A DNA stretch of 64,000 nt from JAFNAG01 sp963824985 (GTDB lineage: Bacteria; Acidobacteriota; UBA6911): the NCBI GenBank assembly GCA_963824985.1, contig CAWGRQ010000037.1:1-64000 (forward strand). The letters run 5' to 3'. Each line of letters starts with the position of its first letter. Within the stretch, counting starts at the first letter, position 1. Below are positions 45,014-53,939 of the stretch, in pieces. The notes beneath the pieces are model-generated. The model was not told the DNA's origin. It did not search any database and saw only the letters and a list, made by a program, of their open reading frames with translations. The position numbers and the translations under genes are program-made.

Positions 45014-46381
45014 ATGACCGCAGATTACATGGCATCATCCGAACAGCTGGTTCAAAACTGTCTGAAAGAAGGTGCCGACAGCGCCGAGGTGTTCATCCAG
45101 ACGGGGCGCCAGCTGAGCATTAAGGTTCGTCATAGCGAGATCGAAACCACGGAAGAGGCATTTTGGCGAGGGATCGGATTCAGAATCCTCATCAAGGGCA
45201 AAATGGCCATCGCCAGCTGCAACGATTTTTCGGACTGGGCCATCGCCAGGGCCATCGCCAACGCCGTCCGCTTCGCTCAACGGGCGATTACCAACCCCGA
45301 CAACACTCTTCCGGATGACAAGGGAATTACTGTGGTGGCAGCGCTCTACGATGCAATAATCAACCAGATTACAACGGAAGAGAAGATCGAACTAGCCAAA
45401 ACGGTGGAAAAACTGGCCATGAAGGACAGCCGGATCACGAAGAGTGCAGGTTCCAGATATTCTGAGTCCGAACAGGAAATCTTCATCGCCAATTCCAACG
45501 GTCTCTCCAAGACCTACAAGGCAACTCACTGTTCGATGAGTGTCACGGTGGTAGCGGAAAAAGACGAGCAGAAATCTTCGGGCAGAGAAAGCTGTTCGCG
45601 GCGCTTCTTTGCAGATCTCAAAACGCCTGAGGAAATCGCGGCTGATGCAGCCCGCAAGGCATACGAGTTGCTCGATCCCCGGACGGTCAAAACGCAGCGA
45701 GCAGCGGTGATTTTCGATCCCGACGTTGCCAGATCCTTCCTCGGCGGCATCCTGGCCGCCGTAAACGGCGAGCATGTGCTCCAGGGAGCGAGCTTCCTGG
45801 GAACCAGGCTGAATCAGAAAATTGCGTCGGAGCTCCTCACCATCATCGATGACGGCACGCAAGCCAAAGGTCTGGCAAGCTGTCCCTTTGACGGCGAAGG
45901 ATGCCCGACGCAGAAGCGCACGATTATCGACCAAGGCGTGCTGAAAGGCTTCATGTACAACACCATTGCTGCACGCAGAGCCGGTGTGAAAAGCACCGGG
46001 AACGCTTCGCGAGGTGATTTCGCCCACGTCTTGGAAATCGGTCCTCACAACTTCTACATGGCTGCGGGCAGCTCCTCGCGCGCAGACATCATCGCTGCCA
46101 CACAGACGGGCCTGCTGTTGACCAAGGTTACGGGATACGGCATCGATTCGGTCAATGGCGATTTCAGCGGGGGCGCGTCCGGCTTTTGGATCCAAGACGG
46201 CAAGATCGTATTTCCTGTCGAGGGCCTCACAATCGCCGGTTGCGCCAACGAAATGCTCGACGGCATCGATATGGTGGCCAACGACCTGGACAGGAATCGT
46301 AAAATGACAACTCCGACATTCCGGATTCGGGAGCTGCAGATCGGCGGGGAAACGCATGGGTGGAATCGGCTGCCGTTTTGA
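45014..46381 (+). CDS. pmbA: TldE/PmbA metalloprotease partner
   Basis: 455 residues, standard TldE length. Starts at the ATG at 45014 with AGAGGGAAG upstream; it has no N-terminal extension, unlike its partner TldD. It lacks the HExxxH motif, as TldE does; the TldD/TldE heterodimer carries zinc on TldD only. Conserved parts include RRFFADLKTPEEIAADAARKA, RAAVIFDPDVARSFLGGIL and TKVTGYGIDSVNGDFSGGA. The pair cleaves leader peptides or short unstructured peptides in known systems. Its substrate here is unknown. Confidence 0.9.
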   Translation: MTADYMASSEQLVQNCLKEGADSAEVFIQTGRQLSIKVRHSEIETTEEAFWRGIGFRILIKGKMAIASCNDFSDWAIARAIANAVRFAQRAITNPDNTLPDDKGITVVAALYDAIINQITTEEKIELAKTVEKLAMKDSRITKSAGSRYSESEQEIFIANSNGLSKTYKATHCSMSVTVVAEKDEQKSSGRESCSRRFFADLKTPEEIAADAARKAYELLDPRTVKTQRAAVIFDPDVARSFLGGILAAVNGEHVLQGASFLGTRLNQKIASELLTIIDDGTQAKGLASCPFDGEGCPTQKRTIIDQGVLKGFMYNTIAARRAGVKSTGNASRGDFAHVLEIGPHNFYMAAGSSSRADIIAATQTGLLLTKVTGYGIDSVNGDFSGGASGFWIQDGKIVFPVEGLTIAGCANEMLDGIDMVANDLDRNRKMTTPTFRIRELQIGGETHGWNRLPF

Positions 46382-46584
46382 GCACAAATTCTCCCTTGTG
46401 TGTCGCCAAAAACCCCGTTGGGTGAATTTACTCCAACGTCGGTCAATCGCGCATCTTTCCGATGGTTGGAGTTGGGAGGGCGGCGCTCTTTCGGCGGATA
46501 TCGATCGAGCGAGCTCAGGTTTCCAGCAGCTGGCGAGACGAAACGGCAGTTTCTCCCTTTGGTTCTTCGGCCGTGCGCGGACGG

Positions 46585-46728
46585 CTACCCACACGATGAC
46601 TGCCCGCTCCTGAGCGGCTGCTGTGATGAGTCACCGAAGGTCACGCCGCTTCGCGGTAGTAGTACCGCAGCAGTCCACCCAGCCAGGATCAACAGCAGCA
46701 AATGCCATGGCTGTAACAGTGCCTTCAT
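46585..46728 (-). pseudogene. 5' remnant of an integrase-core (MKxLxQPWxLLLLxLAGW) transposase gene
   Basis: A GGAGG ribosome site precedes the ATG at 46728, and the first 18 residues, MKALLQPWHLLLLILAGW, match the start of a widespread integrase-core transposase protein (which goes on with a NRQQQ-type helix-turn-helix region). After that the frame runs into unrelated sequence and stops at 46585. Only the first ~55 coding bases survive, so this is an old, mostly deleted insertion. Confidence 0.5.
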
Positions 46729-46865
46729 GTTCCTCCGGATGCGCAGTGATAAACGGGAGCATCCGGCATCGCCTCGTCCCTGTCAAGCGTCCGAAACGTG
46801 GCGCGGACAGGACAGGGCAAGAGCCTTCGTTTCAGATACCTGCAATTCGGCTGAGTTTTTTCACC

Positions 46866-46893
46866 ATACGGTGTGCCGGCATCGCTGCGAGGC
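46866..46893. repeat. REP-like hairpin, copy 2
   Basis: ATACGG and CCGTAT close a stem that includes GTGCC/GGCAC around GGCATCGCTGCGA. The loop is nearly identical to copy 1 at 42580-42610, while the outer stem differs and still pairs. Confidence 0.7.
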
Positions 46894-46927
46894 ACCCCCG
46901 TATTCAACTGAATTGACAATCCGACGA

Positions 46928-49900
46928 TCAGCTTATCTTCTCGATCGTCACTCTGGCCGTGGCGCCGGCGCCGAGCGGCAGCTCCAGCCAATGATCGGCC
47001 GCGTCGCCCGGCATCCTGACCGTCTGGGACTGGCCGTCCACCGTGAACCTGTACTCGCCGGCCGCCAGGCCGTTGATGCAGAGCTGCGCTTTGTGCGCGG
47101 CCTTGACGGGGTTCTCCAGCGTGAACTGGATTCTGGTCAGCTTGTCGTTGACCACCACCGGCTGTCCGGCGGCGAAGCCGTCGCCGATCAGCTCCAGGTG
47201 CAGACGCTGATCGTCACGGATGACGCGGAAGCGCGAGCGCAGGCCGTCGCGCGGAATCACCGACACGGAGTCGGCCTTGCGGCTCAGCTCACCGCCGTAT
47301 GCGATCTCACCGAAGATCGGATCCTTCGTCACGATCGTGGCGTGGATGCGCAGCGCGCCGCTGTAGCTTACGTCCTGCTCGGCGCTGTAGTACCACGCGC
47401 CGCGCGGTACGGCCTTGCGGATCCAGCCGCTGCCCATCGGTTCGGGATTGAACCCGCCGCCGGCAGCACCGTCGTTTTCCTTGCCGGGCCACCAGAAGCC
47501 GTAGTTGCTCTCGGGCGTGCCGCTGTTGACCAGCGCCCACGAGCTGAGCGCCGAGGCGTAGCCCAGGCGCAGGTATTCGACCGGGTCCTTGGCGAAGTAG
47601 AGGCCGTAATCGAGCACGCCCCAGCCGCCCATCTGCGACATGTAGCTGAGCAGGTACGTCAAACTGCCGCGATAGTCGCTGCCCAACTGGTAGTAGGTGT
47701 TCTCGAGCCAGCCGCGGTCGCCAAGGTTCAGCCGCAACTGGAACTCAAGGAACTCCTTCGCCTGTTCCGCAGTGTAGGGGCCCTGCCCGCCGGGTTTGGA
47801 GACCTGATCCATTGCGTAGTGCGCCATCGAAGCCGTCGATTCGAAACCCGTCGAGTCGAAGGCGAATTCCGATCCGAACAGGTTCGGCCGCGTCTTTGTG
47901 TTGACGTAACGCTCGACCTTGCCGTTCCACAGCTCGTGCAGTTTGGCGGCTTCTTCTTTTTTGCCCTCGCGTTCCAGCGCCGAGATCAGCTCGGGCACGA
48001 AGGCCTCGTTCATCGTCGGCACGGAGTTGGCCGACCAGCCGCGCGGCTTGTCGGTCTGCATCGGCACCGTCCAGTAGGCCACCGACGTGTTGTAGGCGAG
48101 CATCAGGTACTCGTCGGCGTTGGCGTAATGGACCATCGCCGGATACATCTTGCCGATCTGATACATCCGGAAGTACATCAGCATGATGTGCGGATAGTCG
48201 TAGATGCGCCACAAGTGCTCGCGGTGCAGCCGGGTCCAGCCCACATCCAGCGGAAGGCTCGAGTTCTGCGGTTTGAAGTTGGCGGGCGGCGTCGGGTCGA
48301 TGGTGCGGTGCTGATACCAGTTGTCGAACGTGCCGTAGATGCCGTAGGGATACGGTTCCTTCTCGGTCATCTGCATGCCGCCGGTGCCCTGGTCCCAACG
48401 ATTGCCGTTGAACAGATACTGCTTGATGTAGAGCTCGACGCTGTCGATCTCGGCCTGGTTGGGGAAGAACAGGTTCTTGGAAGCCACGTAGGCAGGCCGG
48501 GCGTTGCCGGCGTCGTCGCTGGCGTCCGTCAGCCAGGGGGACAGGCCGTCGCGGTCGATGGGGCTGCGCAGAATCTTGTTGACCTGGTCCCAATCGCTGT
48601 AAACCCCGTACCACCACTGGCCGGGGTCTTTGTGCTGCATGCTGTTGACCAGGAAGCTGGAGCGCTTCTTGATCACGGTTTCCAGCGGTTCGGTGATGAA
48701 GAACTGCAGGGTGCTCCACTTGCCGCCGCCGTACTTGACGGTCAGCATGTTTTCGCCAAGCTTGGAGAAGCTCGCCTTGTAGACCTTGATGCCGTTGCCT
48801 TTGTCGCCGACAAATTCCACCTTCGTCTTGCCGGGGAACTCGGCCACGACGCTTTCGATCTTCTGCTTTGTGCGCAGCGAAATCAGCGCCGGAAGGTCCG
48901 TGGGGAGCGCCATGCCGGGCACGATGTTGACGTCGATCGAGCCTTCGTTGTAGAGCACGTCGCGTACGGCGTTGAAATCCTTGGCCCACGTGAACCGGAA
49001 CGAGTAGGTAACAGAGTCGCCCTTCGAGCCCTTGGGGGCGAGCGTCAGGCTGGTGAGCGGCAGCCGCCACGGCTGCTCGCGTCCGGCCTTTTTGCCTGCG
49101 GCAATCGGACCGACGCTCGACACCGCCGAGTGGATGAAGGGCGTGAAGCCGCCGCCACGGCTGCCGCCCGGGCCGCCGGCGCTGCCGGCGACCGCGACGC
49201 TGCCGGAATACTCGATCTTGGTATTGCCCTGGGGCACCATCACCAGGAAGGGCCCCTCAGCGTTGGCGCGCTGCCAGTATACCCAGGAACCGTTGCCCGC
49301 GATCAAGCTGTGGCGGATGAGTTTCTGAGTGTAGATCTGTCCGCGGCCGGCCGGCGTGCCTTCGGCCATGCTCAAGGGGACGGCGAGGTCGCCGATTTCG
49401 AGGGGCTGCGCGGTCAGGTTGGCGATCGTCAGCGTCCAATCCAGATAGTCGCCGTTGAGCTTGAAGACTTCCTCGGCTTTGATCTCTTTCAAGGCGCCGA
49501 CGATGCGCTCCGGACCGACGCGCCATTCGTTGATAGCCGCTCCGGCGCCCGGAGCCATTTTGACTTCCACTCGAAGCGCGGCAGTCTTGACCGGCGAGAA
49601 ATCAACCCGGTTGAACTGGCCCGGCTCCACGCCGTAAGGTGTCGTGGCCTTGACTTCGTTCCAATTTGAACCATCTTGGTAAAGCAGCCGCCAGGAAGCC
49701 GGAACGCGCACCGTGGGGTTCGGCGTGTCTTCCGATGCCCAGTAAACCTGAGCCGTGGATACCTCTTGCGCGCTCGGAAAGGTGTATTGCACCCATTGGG
49801 TGCCGCCGCTCTCGCCCTGCCAGGTGAAGGCGGCCGGCGGAGCGGGAGCGGCGCCGCCACGCCCGCCGGGGCCGCCCGGGATGCCGCGGCCCGCGGGGGC

Positions 49901-50308
49901 GCCCGGCATCACAACGGGCGGGAACTGGCCGTCGCTCAGCGCCGTCAGAGAAACCCCGTTGACCGATGCCGAAGCCGCGCTGAGCTGAGGCAGCGTGGGC
50001 AATAGCGTACCTATCCTATAATTGACGGTGTTGCTGCCGGGCGCCGCCGCCGGGCCGGCGCCGATTTCGCGCGCCGTTTTCCAACCAGGCTCGGCGCCCG
50101 TCCTGTACTGGATGACGATATTGCCCAACACCCCGCCCCTCGCGACGTACTCGGTGTCATAGGTGTCGTTGGCGCGCCGGAGGCTCGTGATGCCCCCCGC
50201 ACCATACTGGATGTTGAAGGCGTTGTTGCTGAGCCCTTGACCGACAGCCAGTCCCGGCAACAGTGCCAGGACAATGATCCATCCTACCGTCCAGCGGTTG
50301 TTCGCCAT
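46928..50308 (-). CDS. Secreted DUF5695-type carbohydrate-active-like protein
   Basis: 1,126 residues with ribosome site GGAGGGAG and a signal peptide (WTVGWIIVLALLPGLAVGQ). A glycine/proline-rich stretch near residue 140 (GGPGGRGGAAPAPP) precedes a discoidin/beta-sandwich-like part with VYWASEDTPNPTVRVPASWRL. The rest has an all-helical (alpha/alpha barrel-like) look with many aromatic patches (HEQ-type YFRMYQIGKMYP, WWPGKEND). I believe the family is DUF5695, sometimes placed near glycoside hydrolases, but no catalytic pair can be named. Probably acts on polysaccharide outside the cytoplasm. Confidence 0.7.
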   Translation of the reverse strand: MANNRWTVGWIIVLALLPGLAVGQGLSNNAFNIQYGAGGITSLRRANDTYDTEYVARGGVLGNIVIQYRTGAEPGWKTAREIGAGPAAAPGSNTVNYRIGTLLPTLPQLSAASASVNGVSLTALSDGQFPPVVMPGAPAGRGIPGGPGGRGGAAPAPPAAFTWQGESGGTQWVQYTFPSAQEVSTAQVYWASEDTPNPTVRVPASWRLLYQDGSNWNEVKATTPYGVEPGQFNRVDFSPVKTAALRVEVKMAPGAGAAINEWRVGPERIVGALKEIKAEEVFKLNGDYLDWTLTIANLTAQPLEIGDLAVPLSMAEGTPAGRGQIYTQKLIRHSLIAGNGSWVYWQRANAEGPFLVMVPQGNTKIEYSGSVAVAGSAGGPGGSRGGGFTPFIHSAVSSVGPIAAGKKAGREQPWRLPLTSLTLAPKGSKGDSVTYSFRFTWAKDFNAVRDVLYNEGSIDVNIVPGMALPTDLPALISLRTKQKIESVVAEFPGKTKVEFVGDKGNGIKVYKASFSKLGENMLTVKYGGGKWSTLQFFITEPLETVIKKRSSFLVNSMQHKDPGQWWYGVYSDWDQVNKILRSPIDRDGLSPWLTDASDDAGNARPAYVASKNLFFPNQAEIDSVELYIKQYLFNGNRWDQGTGGMQMTEKEPYPYGIYGTFDNWYQHRTIDPTPPANFKPQNSSLPLDVGWTRLHREHLWRIYDYPHIMLMYFRMYQIGKMYPAMVHYANADEYLMLAYNTSVAYWTVPMQTDKPRGWSANSVPTMNEAFVPELISALEREGKKEEAAKLHELWNGKVERYVNTKTRPNLFGSEFAFDSTGFESTASMAHYAMDQVSKPGGQGPYTAEQAKEFLEFQLRLNLGDRGWLENTYYQLGSDYRGSLTYLLSYMSQMGGWGVLDYGLYFAKDPVEYLRLGYASALSSWALVNSGTPESNYGFWWPGKENDGAAGGGFNPEPMGSGWIRKAVPRGAWYYSAEQDVSYSGALRIHATIVTKDPIFGEIAYGGELSRKADSVSVIPRDGLRSRFRVIRDDQRLHLELIGDGFAAGQPVVVNDKLTRIQFTLENPVKAAHKAQLCINGLAAGEYRFTVDGQSQTVRMPGDAADHWLELPLGAGATARVTIEKIS

Positions 50309-50449
50309 CTGCCTCTCCCTCCGTCAATCTCCTGCGAAACAAATCCGGATATGCAAACGAATCGCATCATACCCGTGACTTGCGCAGCCAGCAAGCAAGG
50401 ATGTTGTTTACTGCGATTCAGACACTGAAAATAGCCGGTTGTAAGATAT

Positions 50450-50558
50450 CCAAGGACACGGAAAAACACGGAAACAGATGTAGCGAGCCGATTGCCCGCC
50501 CAAGCTGCCGCCCGCAGAAATCCGTGTTCTTCCGTGTTCTTCCGTGTCCTGTTCTTGG
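50450..50558. repeat. CACGGA-type inverted repeat
   Basis: Left arm CCAAGGACACGGAAAAACA (50450 on) is mirrored by TCCGTGTTCTTCCGTGTCC (ending near 50550) and GTTCTTGG (50551-50558). The right arm has three CCGTGT units in a row, the left arm fewer, so units seem to be lost or gained. Related copies are at 11549, 23575 and 25695. Confidence 0.65.
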
Positions 50559-50624
50559 TTTGGGCTTCCACCCGTTGATACCAGTGTCCGAATCGCACGG
50601 GGGTTTCCTATGTTGCGCAAGGGC

Positions 50625-50814
50625 AACTGTTTAGCTGATGCTGAACAGCAGAGCAAAGACGCAAGGACGCAAAGAGACTCCTTTCGGCTCGCCCAAGGAT
50701 GCGCCACCGCGAAGCGCTGCGCCCACGCCTGTTGCTCTGTGTCGATCTTTGCGTCCTTGCGCCTTTGCGCCTTTGCGTTTTGCTTCTTCATCCATTTGAT
50801 TTGGCTAAACAATT
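50625..50814. repeat. Dispersed palindromic element, copy 3 (190 bp, inverted, shortened)
   Basis: Begins AACTGTTTAGC and ends GCTAAACAATT. Compared with copies at 894 and 8851 it is inverted (right-hand CTTTGCGTCCTTGCG arm now ends near 50790) and lacks most of the central hairpin, keeping GGCTCGCCCAAGGATGCG on one side. Both terminal repeats are kept. Confidence 0.8.
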
Positions 50815-50829
50815 ACGCGCAAGGGCCGC

Positions 50830-51675
50830 TCAGTTGAGAATCCGCACGGGCACGGCAGCGCCGGGGCCGAAGTGATAATAAGCCGTGGTGGCGACGGTGG
50901 CGTTCGTCGCCTCGGCCGCGCGGGCAAATGCCCCCTTCGCCAACACAACCTGCACGTTGGTGGGATTCACCGTAATCTTAATAATCTGCTTCGCCGTGAC
51001 GATGGAACCATCGGCTTTGGTGATCACCAGGCTCTTCGGATAGAGCAGAGAGTCCTCGCAGATTCTGGTGGTGGAGGCTCTCTGCTGAAATTCAACGTTC
51101 GTATCGAACGTCAGCTCCGTGAGACCCTTCAGCTGAGCGTTGCTCAGGACCACACCCTTGAACAGATCGGCATCCATTGTTTTGTTGACTGTGATGGTGG
51201 CGACATCATTCGCCGTGTAGAGGCTGCCGGACGGATTGGAGGCCGAGATGTCGGTGACGTAGTAGTCCAGGGTCGGTCCGGCATCGACGACAATGAAGTC
51301 GCCGACTTTGAGGATGCGGTCGTGGCGGTAGTAATAGAGGTACGGGTGGTTCTCGGCCGAGCTGATGATGACGTTGTAGGCAAGATCCCGGGCCCCTGCC
51401 TTCTTGGCGGCATACTCGAAGGCAGCCGCCATCTCATATTCAGGAGCCCCTGCCCGGGTCGCTCGCATCATCGCCTTGTGGGCCTCCACGCCGAGCAGGC
51501 CGACTTTGCGAAGCTGGTCGATTTCGGCTCGCGACTTTATCGAGCGTAGTTCCCAGATGAATGGCGCGGCATCCTTGACCATCGCGTGGGGGAACCGCCC
51601 GCGCAGGTTCGTGACGAATTGCAGTTCGCGCGTGAGGCGGCCGTCCCACAGGTTCAGGGTCATGGCGTTCTGCAC
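50830..51675 (-). pseudogene. Broken M24 (Xaa-Pro aminopeptidase-like) gene fused to unrelated 3' sequence
   Basis: Readable codons begin near 51714, right at the AOR stop, with IEELARECSAEKFGIVQNAM, which belongs to the middle of M24 peptidases (about 170 N-terminal residues are missing). Family sequence continues through KSRAEIDQLRKVGLLGVEAH and VVDAGPTLDYYVTDISAS (two metal Asp), then stops abruptly near 51237. The remaining 137 residues (from NPSGSLYTANDV to FGPGAAVPVRILN) do not look like M24: His and Glu ligands are gone. It looks like a rearranged remnant. A start codon GTG is at 51675. Confidence 0.65.
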
Positions 51676-51716
51676 GATACCGAACTTCTCCGCCGAGCAC
51701 TCGCGGGCCAGCTCTT

Positions 51717-53558
51717 CTATTGATCAAGCAACCCAGTCAGTTCCGGCTCAAAAATCTCCCACACCCGCTTCTCGAGTTGCGCGATGAATTCCGGGCGGGT
51801 GATGTTCGGCAGCCTGATATTCGGGTTCGGATCTTCAAACACCTCGGCCGGCAGGCAGAATTCCGCTTTGGTATACCCCTGGCGCAGTTCCAGGGCCAGG
51901 CCGCGCAGGAAAGCCCGACGTACCGCGGAGCGAAGATCTGCGGTGCTGACCTCCAGGTCGAATTCGCTCTTCAGACAGTCGACCACCATCTGCGTGTCGA
52001 TCCCCTTGGCAATGTTGAAAAATTTGCACAGGCCGATCATGTCGAAGCCGACGATCTGCAGCTTGTCCTCAGTAATCCCCCTGACCCAGGACTCGAGGTC
52101 CGACTTGCCTTCCCGGGTCAGCAGCCCGTAGGTGCCCATCGACATGTGGCCGCCGGCGATCGCCCAGGCGTAACCGGGATTGGTTTCCGGCTGGTAGGCG
52201 GCGATTTCGAGCCCCTTGACTTGGTAGGCATAGCTGGTTTCTCCAAGACTCTGCGAGAGGCGCATAGAGCCCTTGCCGATCTCCGGCAGACGACCTTCCC
52301 CGGTCTGGATGATCAGTTCCCTGATTTTCGCGCAATCGCCGAAGGTCGCGCCGTTGAGAATCGGGCGGTCCGGGTGGCGTGCATTGTAGGCCAAGGCATA
52401 GGCGAGGGTGACACCGAGGGAGATGGCATCCATGCCGTAGTTGTCGCCGAGCTTGATCAACCGGGCGGCCTGGCCGGCGTCGTGGACGCCGAGGTTGGTG
52501 CCGAGCAAGTTGAGCGGCTCGTAATCAAACTTGGCCAGGAATTCTCCCTGACTCCCGTCCGGATTCTTGGCCGAGACGTTGTTGTGGCAGGTAATGCCGC
52601 AGCGGTAGCAGGCCTCCGACTTGATAACGTAGTCCTTCTCGACGTTGGCGCGGAACAGCCGTTCGGGCAGGTCATTCCCCTGCGGCCGGAAATTGTTGAC
52701 CGGCACGGCATGGAACTCCTGCAGAACGTCGTAGGCCGCCCAGGTGCCACCGCCCCCGCCCCGGCTCAAGGGCTGGAGGCGGGCCGACCCCCCTCCTTTG
52801 ATGACGTTGACGTTCACCTGCTTGATCGCGTCGGCGATGCCTCGCATCTTGTCCCTGCTTTGCGCCACCAGGGCCAGGATGTTCTTGTAGCCCATCAGGC
52901 TTCCCATGCCGCCGCGCCCGGCAAAGCGGCACTTGTCTTCCCCTGACTTGAGTTGGTTTTCAGTGGATAGGGCAACCGCCCCCAGGTAGTTCTCTCGCCA
53001 GTTCTCCCCGGCCGGGCCGATGGCCGCGAAATGGGCGTTGTCGTACTCTTTCTGCAGGGCCATGATCTTGGCGTGAGTCGAAAGGCCCAACAGGTGCGCT
53101 GCAGGCTTCAGTTCCACCTGCGGCCCGGACTCGCTCTCCTGGATCACCACGTATACCGGTTCCGCCGAGCGCCCCTCGAAAATCAGCTCATCCAGGCCGG
53201 TCCACTTGAACTTGGCGCCGAACTTGCCGCTGCCGGTCGACCACATGGCTGCCGGCAGTCCGGCTTTGGAGCTTTTGAGCGGGCTGTAGCCGGAAAAGTA
53301 GGTTCGCAAACCGGTCATGACGCTGCTGCCAGTGAGCAGGCCGGTGTTGACGATCAAGGGGTTCTCCTCGCAATAGGCCGTTTCGATCCTGCGCCGGGCT
53401 AGATCTTGGAAAGAACGACCGAATCCGCCAAGGACATCCTCGAGGTTGCGGCATGGGAAATCGGCAAAGCTCATCTCGCCGCTGCGCAGATCGACTGTAC
53501 AGCGTCGATAGAAAATTTCCGCGGGGTGGTTCGCCGGATCTGTGGTATGGATCCTCAT
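51717..53558 (-). CDS. aor: Tungsten-type aldehyde:ferredoxin oxidoreductase family protein
   Basis: 613 residues, full length for AOR. Ligands of the [4Fe-4S] cluster are visible as CYRCGITC (CxxCxxxC) near residue 298-305 with a later cysteine in DMIGLCKFF. N-terminal AOR parts (GRSFQDLARRRIETAYCEENPLIVNTGLLTGS) and cofactor-region GRGGMGSLMGYKN fit the bis-pterin fold. Oxidises aldehydes to acids with ferredoxin as electron acceptor in the known family; metal and substrate are inferred. It lies downstream of a MoaD-like gene in the same direction. The M24 remnant abuts its stop codon. Confidence 0.9.
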   Translation of the reverse strand: MRIHTTDPANHPAEIFYRRCTVDLRSGEMSFADFPCRNLEDVLGGFGRSFQDLARRRIETAYCEENPLIVNTGLLTGSSVMTGLRTYFSGYSPLKSSKAGLPAAMWSTGSGKFGAKFKWTGLDELIFEGRSAEPVYVVIQESESGPQVELKPAAHLLGLSTHAKIMALQKEYDNAHFAAIGPAGENWRENYLGAVALSTENQLKSGEDKCRFAGRGGMGSLMGYKNILALVAQSRDKMRGIADAIKQVNVNVIKGGGSARLQPLSRGGGGGTWAAYDVLQEFHAVPVNNFRPQGNDLPERLFRANVEKDYVIKSEACYRCGITCHNNVSAKNPDGSQGEFLAKFDYEPLNLLGTNLGVHDAGQAARLIKLGDNYGMDAISLGVTLAYALAYNARHPDRPILNGATFGDCAKIRELIIQTGEGRLPEIGKGSMRLSQSLGETSYAYQVKGLEIAAYQPETNPGYAWAIAGGHMSMGTYGLLTREGKSDLESWVRGITEDKLQIVGFDMIGLCKFFNIAKGIDTQMVVDCLKSEFDLEVSTADLRSAVRRAFLRGLALELRQGYTKAEFCLPAEVFEDPNPNIRLPNITRPEFIAQLEKRVWEIFEPELTGLLDQ

Positions 53559-53692
53559 AGGTTATCTTAAGTGGAATGTGTCTGCCTGGTTATCAATCCT
53601 GATCAGGTTCATGGCCATTCAGCCGTTTCGAGAAATATCCCATCGCCCGATTTCTCCGGATTTCAATACTTGATCAGCGGGGTTACACGATG

Positions 53693-53917
53693 TTAGCCAC
53701 CACTGATGATTGGCATTAACACCAGGCAGTCACCCTCGGCCAGAATGGTCTCACCGTCGGCATGCACGCCATTCACCAGCACTATGCCGAAGTGCTGTGG
53801 AGGCAATTGCAGATCAGCGACGACGGCCCGGACCTTGGAGCCTAGCGGATATTCACGATCTTCCCGCTCGAATCGTCCGGCCCGAAAGAGGCCGACCAGC
53901 TTGACGTTAATCTTCAT
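53693..53917 (-). CDS. MoaD/ThiS-like sulfur-carrier protein
   Basis: 74 residues ending in Gly-Gly (MPIISGG), the mark of sulfur carriers of the MoaD/ThiS beta-grasp family. Such genes are commonly next to AOR-type genes, where the carrier serves the tungsten/molybdenum pterin cofactor. It is 134 bases upstream of the AOR start, same strand, so a two-gene operon is likely. No MoeB-like activating enzyme is within the window. Confidence 0.85.
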   Translation of the reverse strand: MKINVKLVGLFRAGRFEREDREYPLGSKVRAVVADLQLPPQHFGIVLVNGVHADGETILAEGDCLVLMPIISGG

Positions 53918-53939
53918 TCCCTAATTATGCCCACTAGTA

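Larger units (their letters stand above)
46382..46927. other. Intergenic region with transposase remnant and REP-like hairpin
   Basis: 546 bases between convergent tldE and the DUF5695 gene. It holds a 5' transposase fragment on the minus strand (46585-46728) and hairpin copy 2 (46866-46893). The rest has no recognised feature. Confidence 0.6.
50309..50829. repeat. Intergenic region with two palindromic repeat families
   Basis: 521 bases without a gene. 50450-50558 is a CACGGA-family inverted repeat; 50625-50814 is copy 3 of the CGCAAAG palindromic family. The two lie 66 bases apart between a DUF5695 gene and a broken M24 gene, so this may be a repeat-collecting site. Confidence 0.7.

Noticed and set aside
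46400..49669. 1,089-residue open frame opposite the DUF5695 gene
   Set aside because: It is a high-GC antisense shadow: the other strand has a signal peptide, a ribosome site and recognisable domains. The antisense product has none.
51720..52946. 408-residue open frame opposite the AOR gene
   Set aside because: Antisense shadow; AOR on the other strand has all cluster cysteines.
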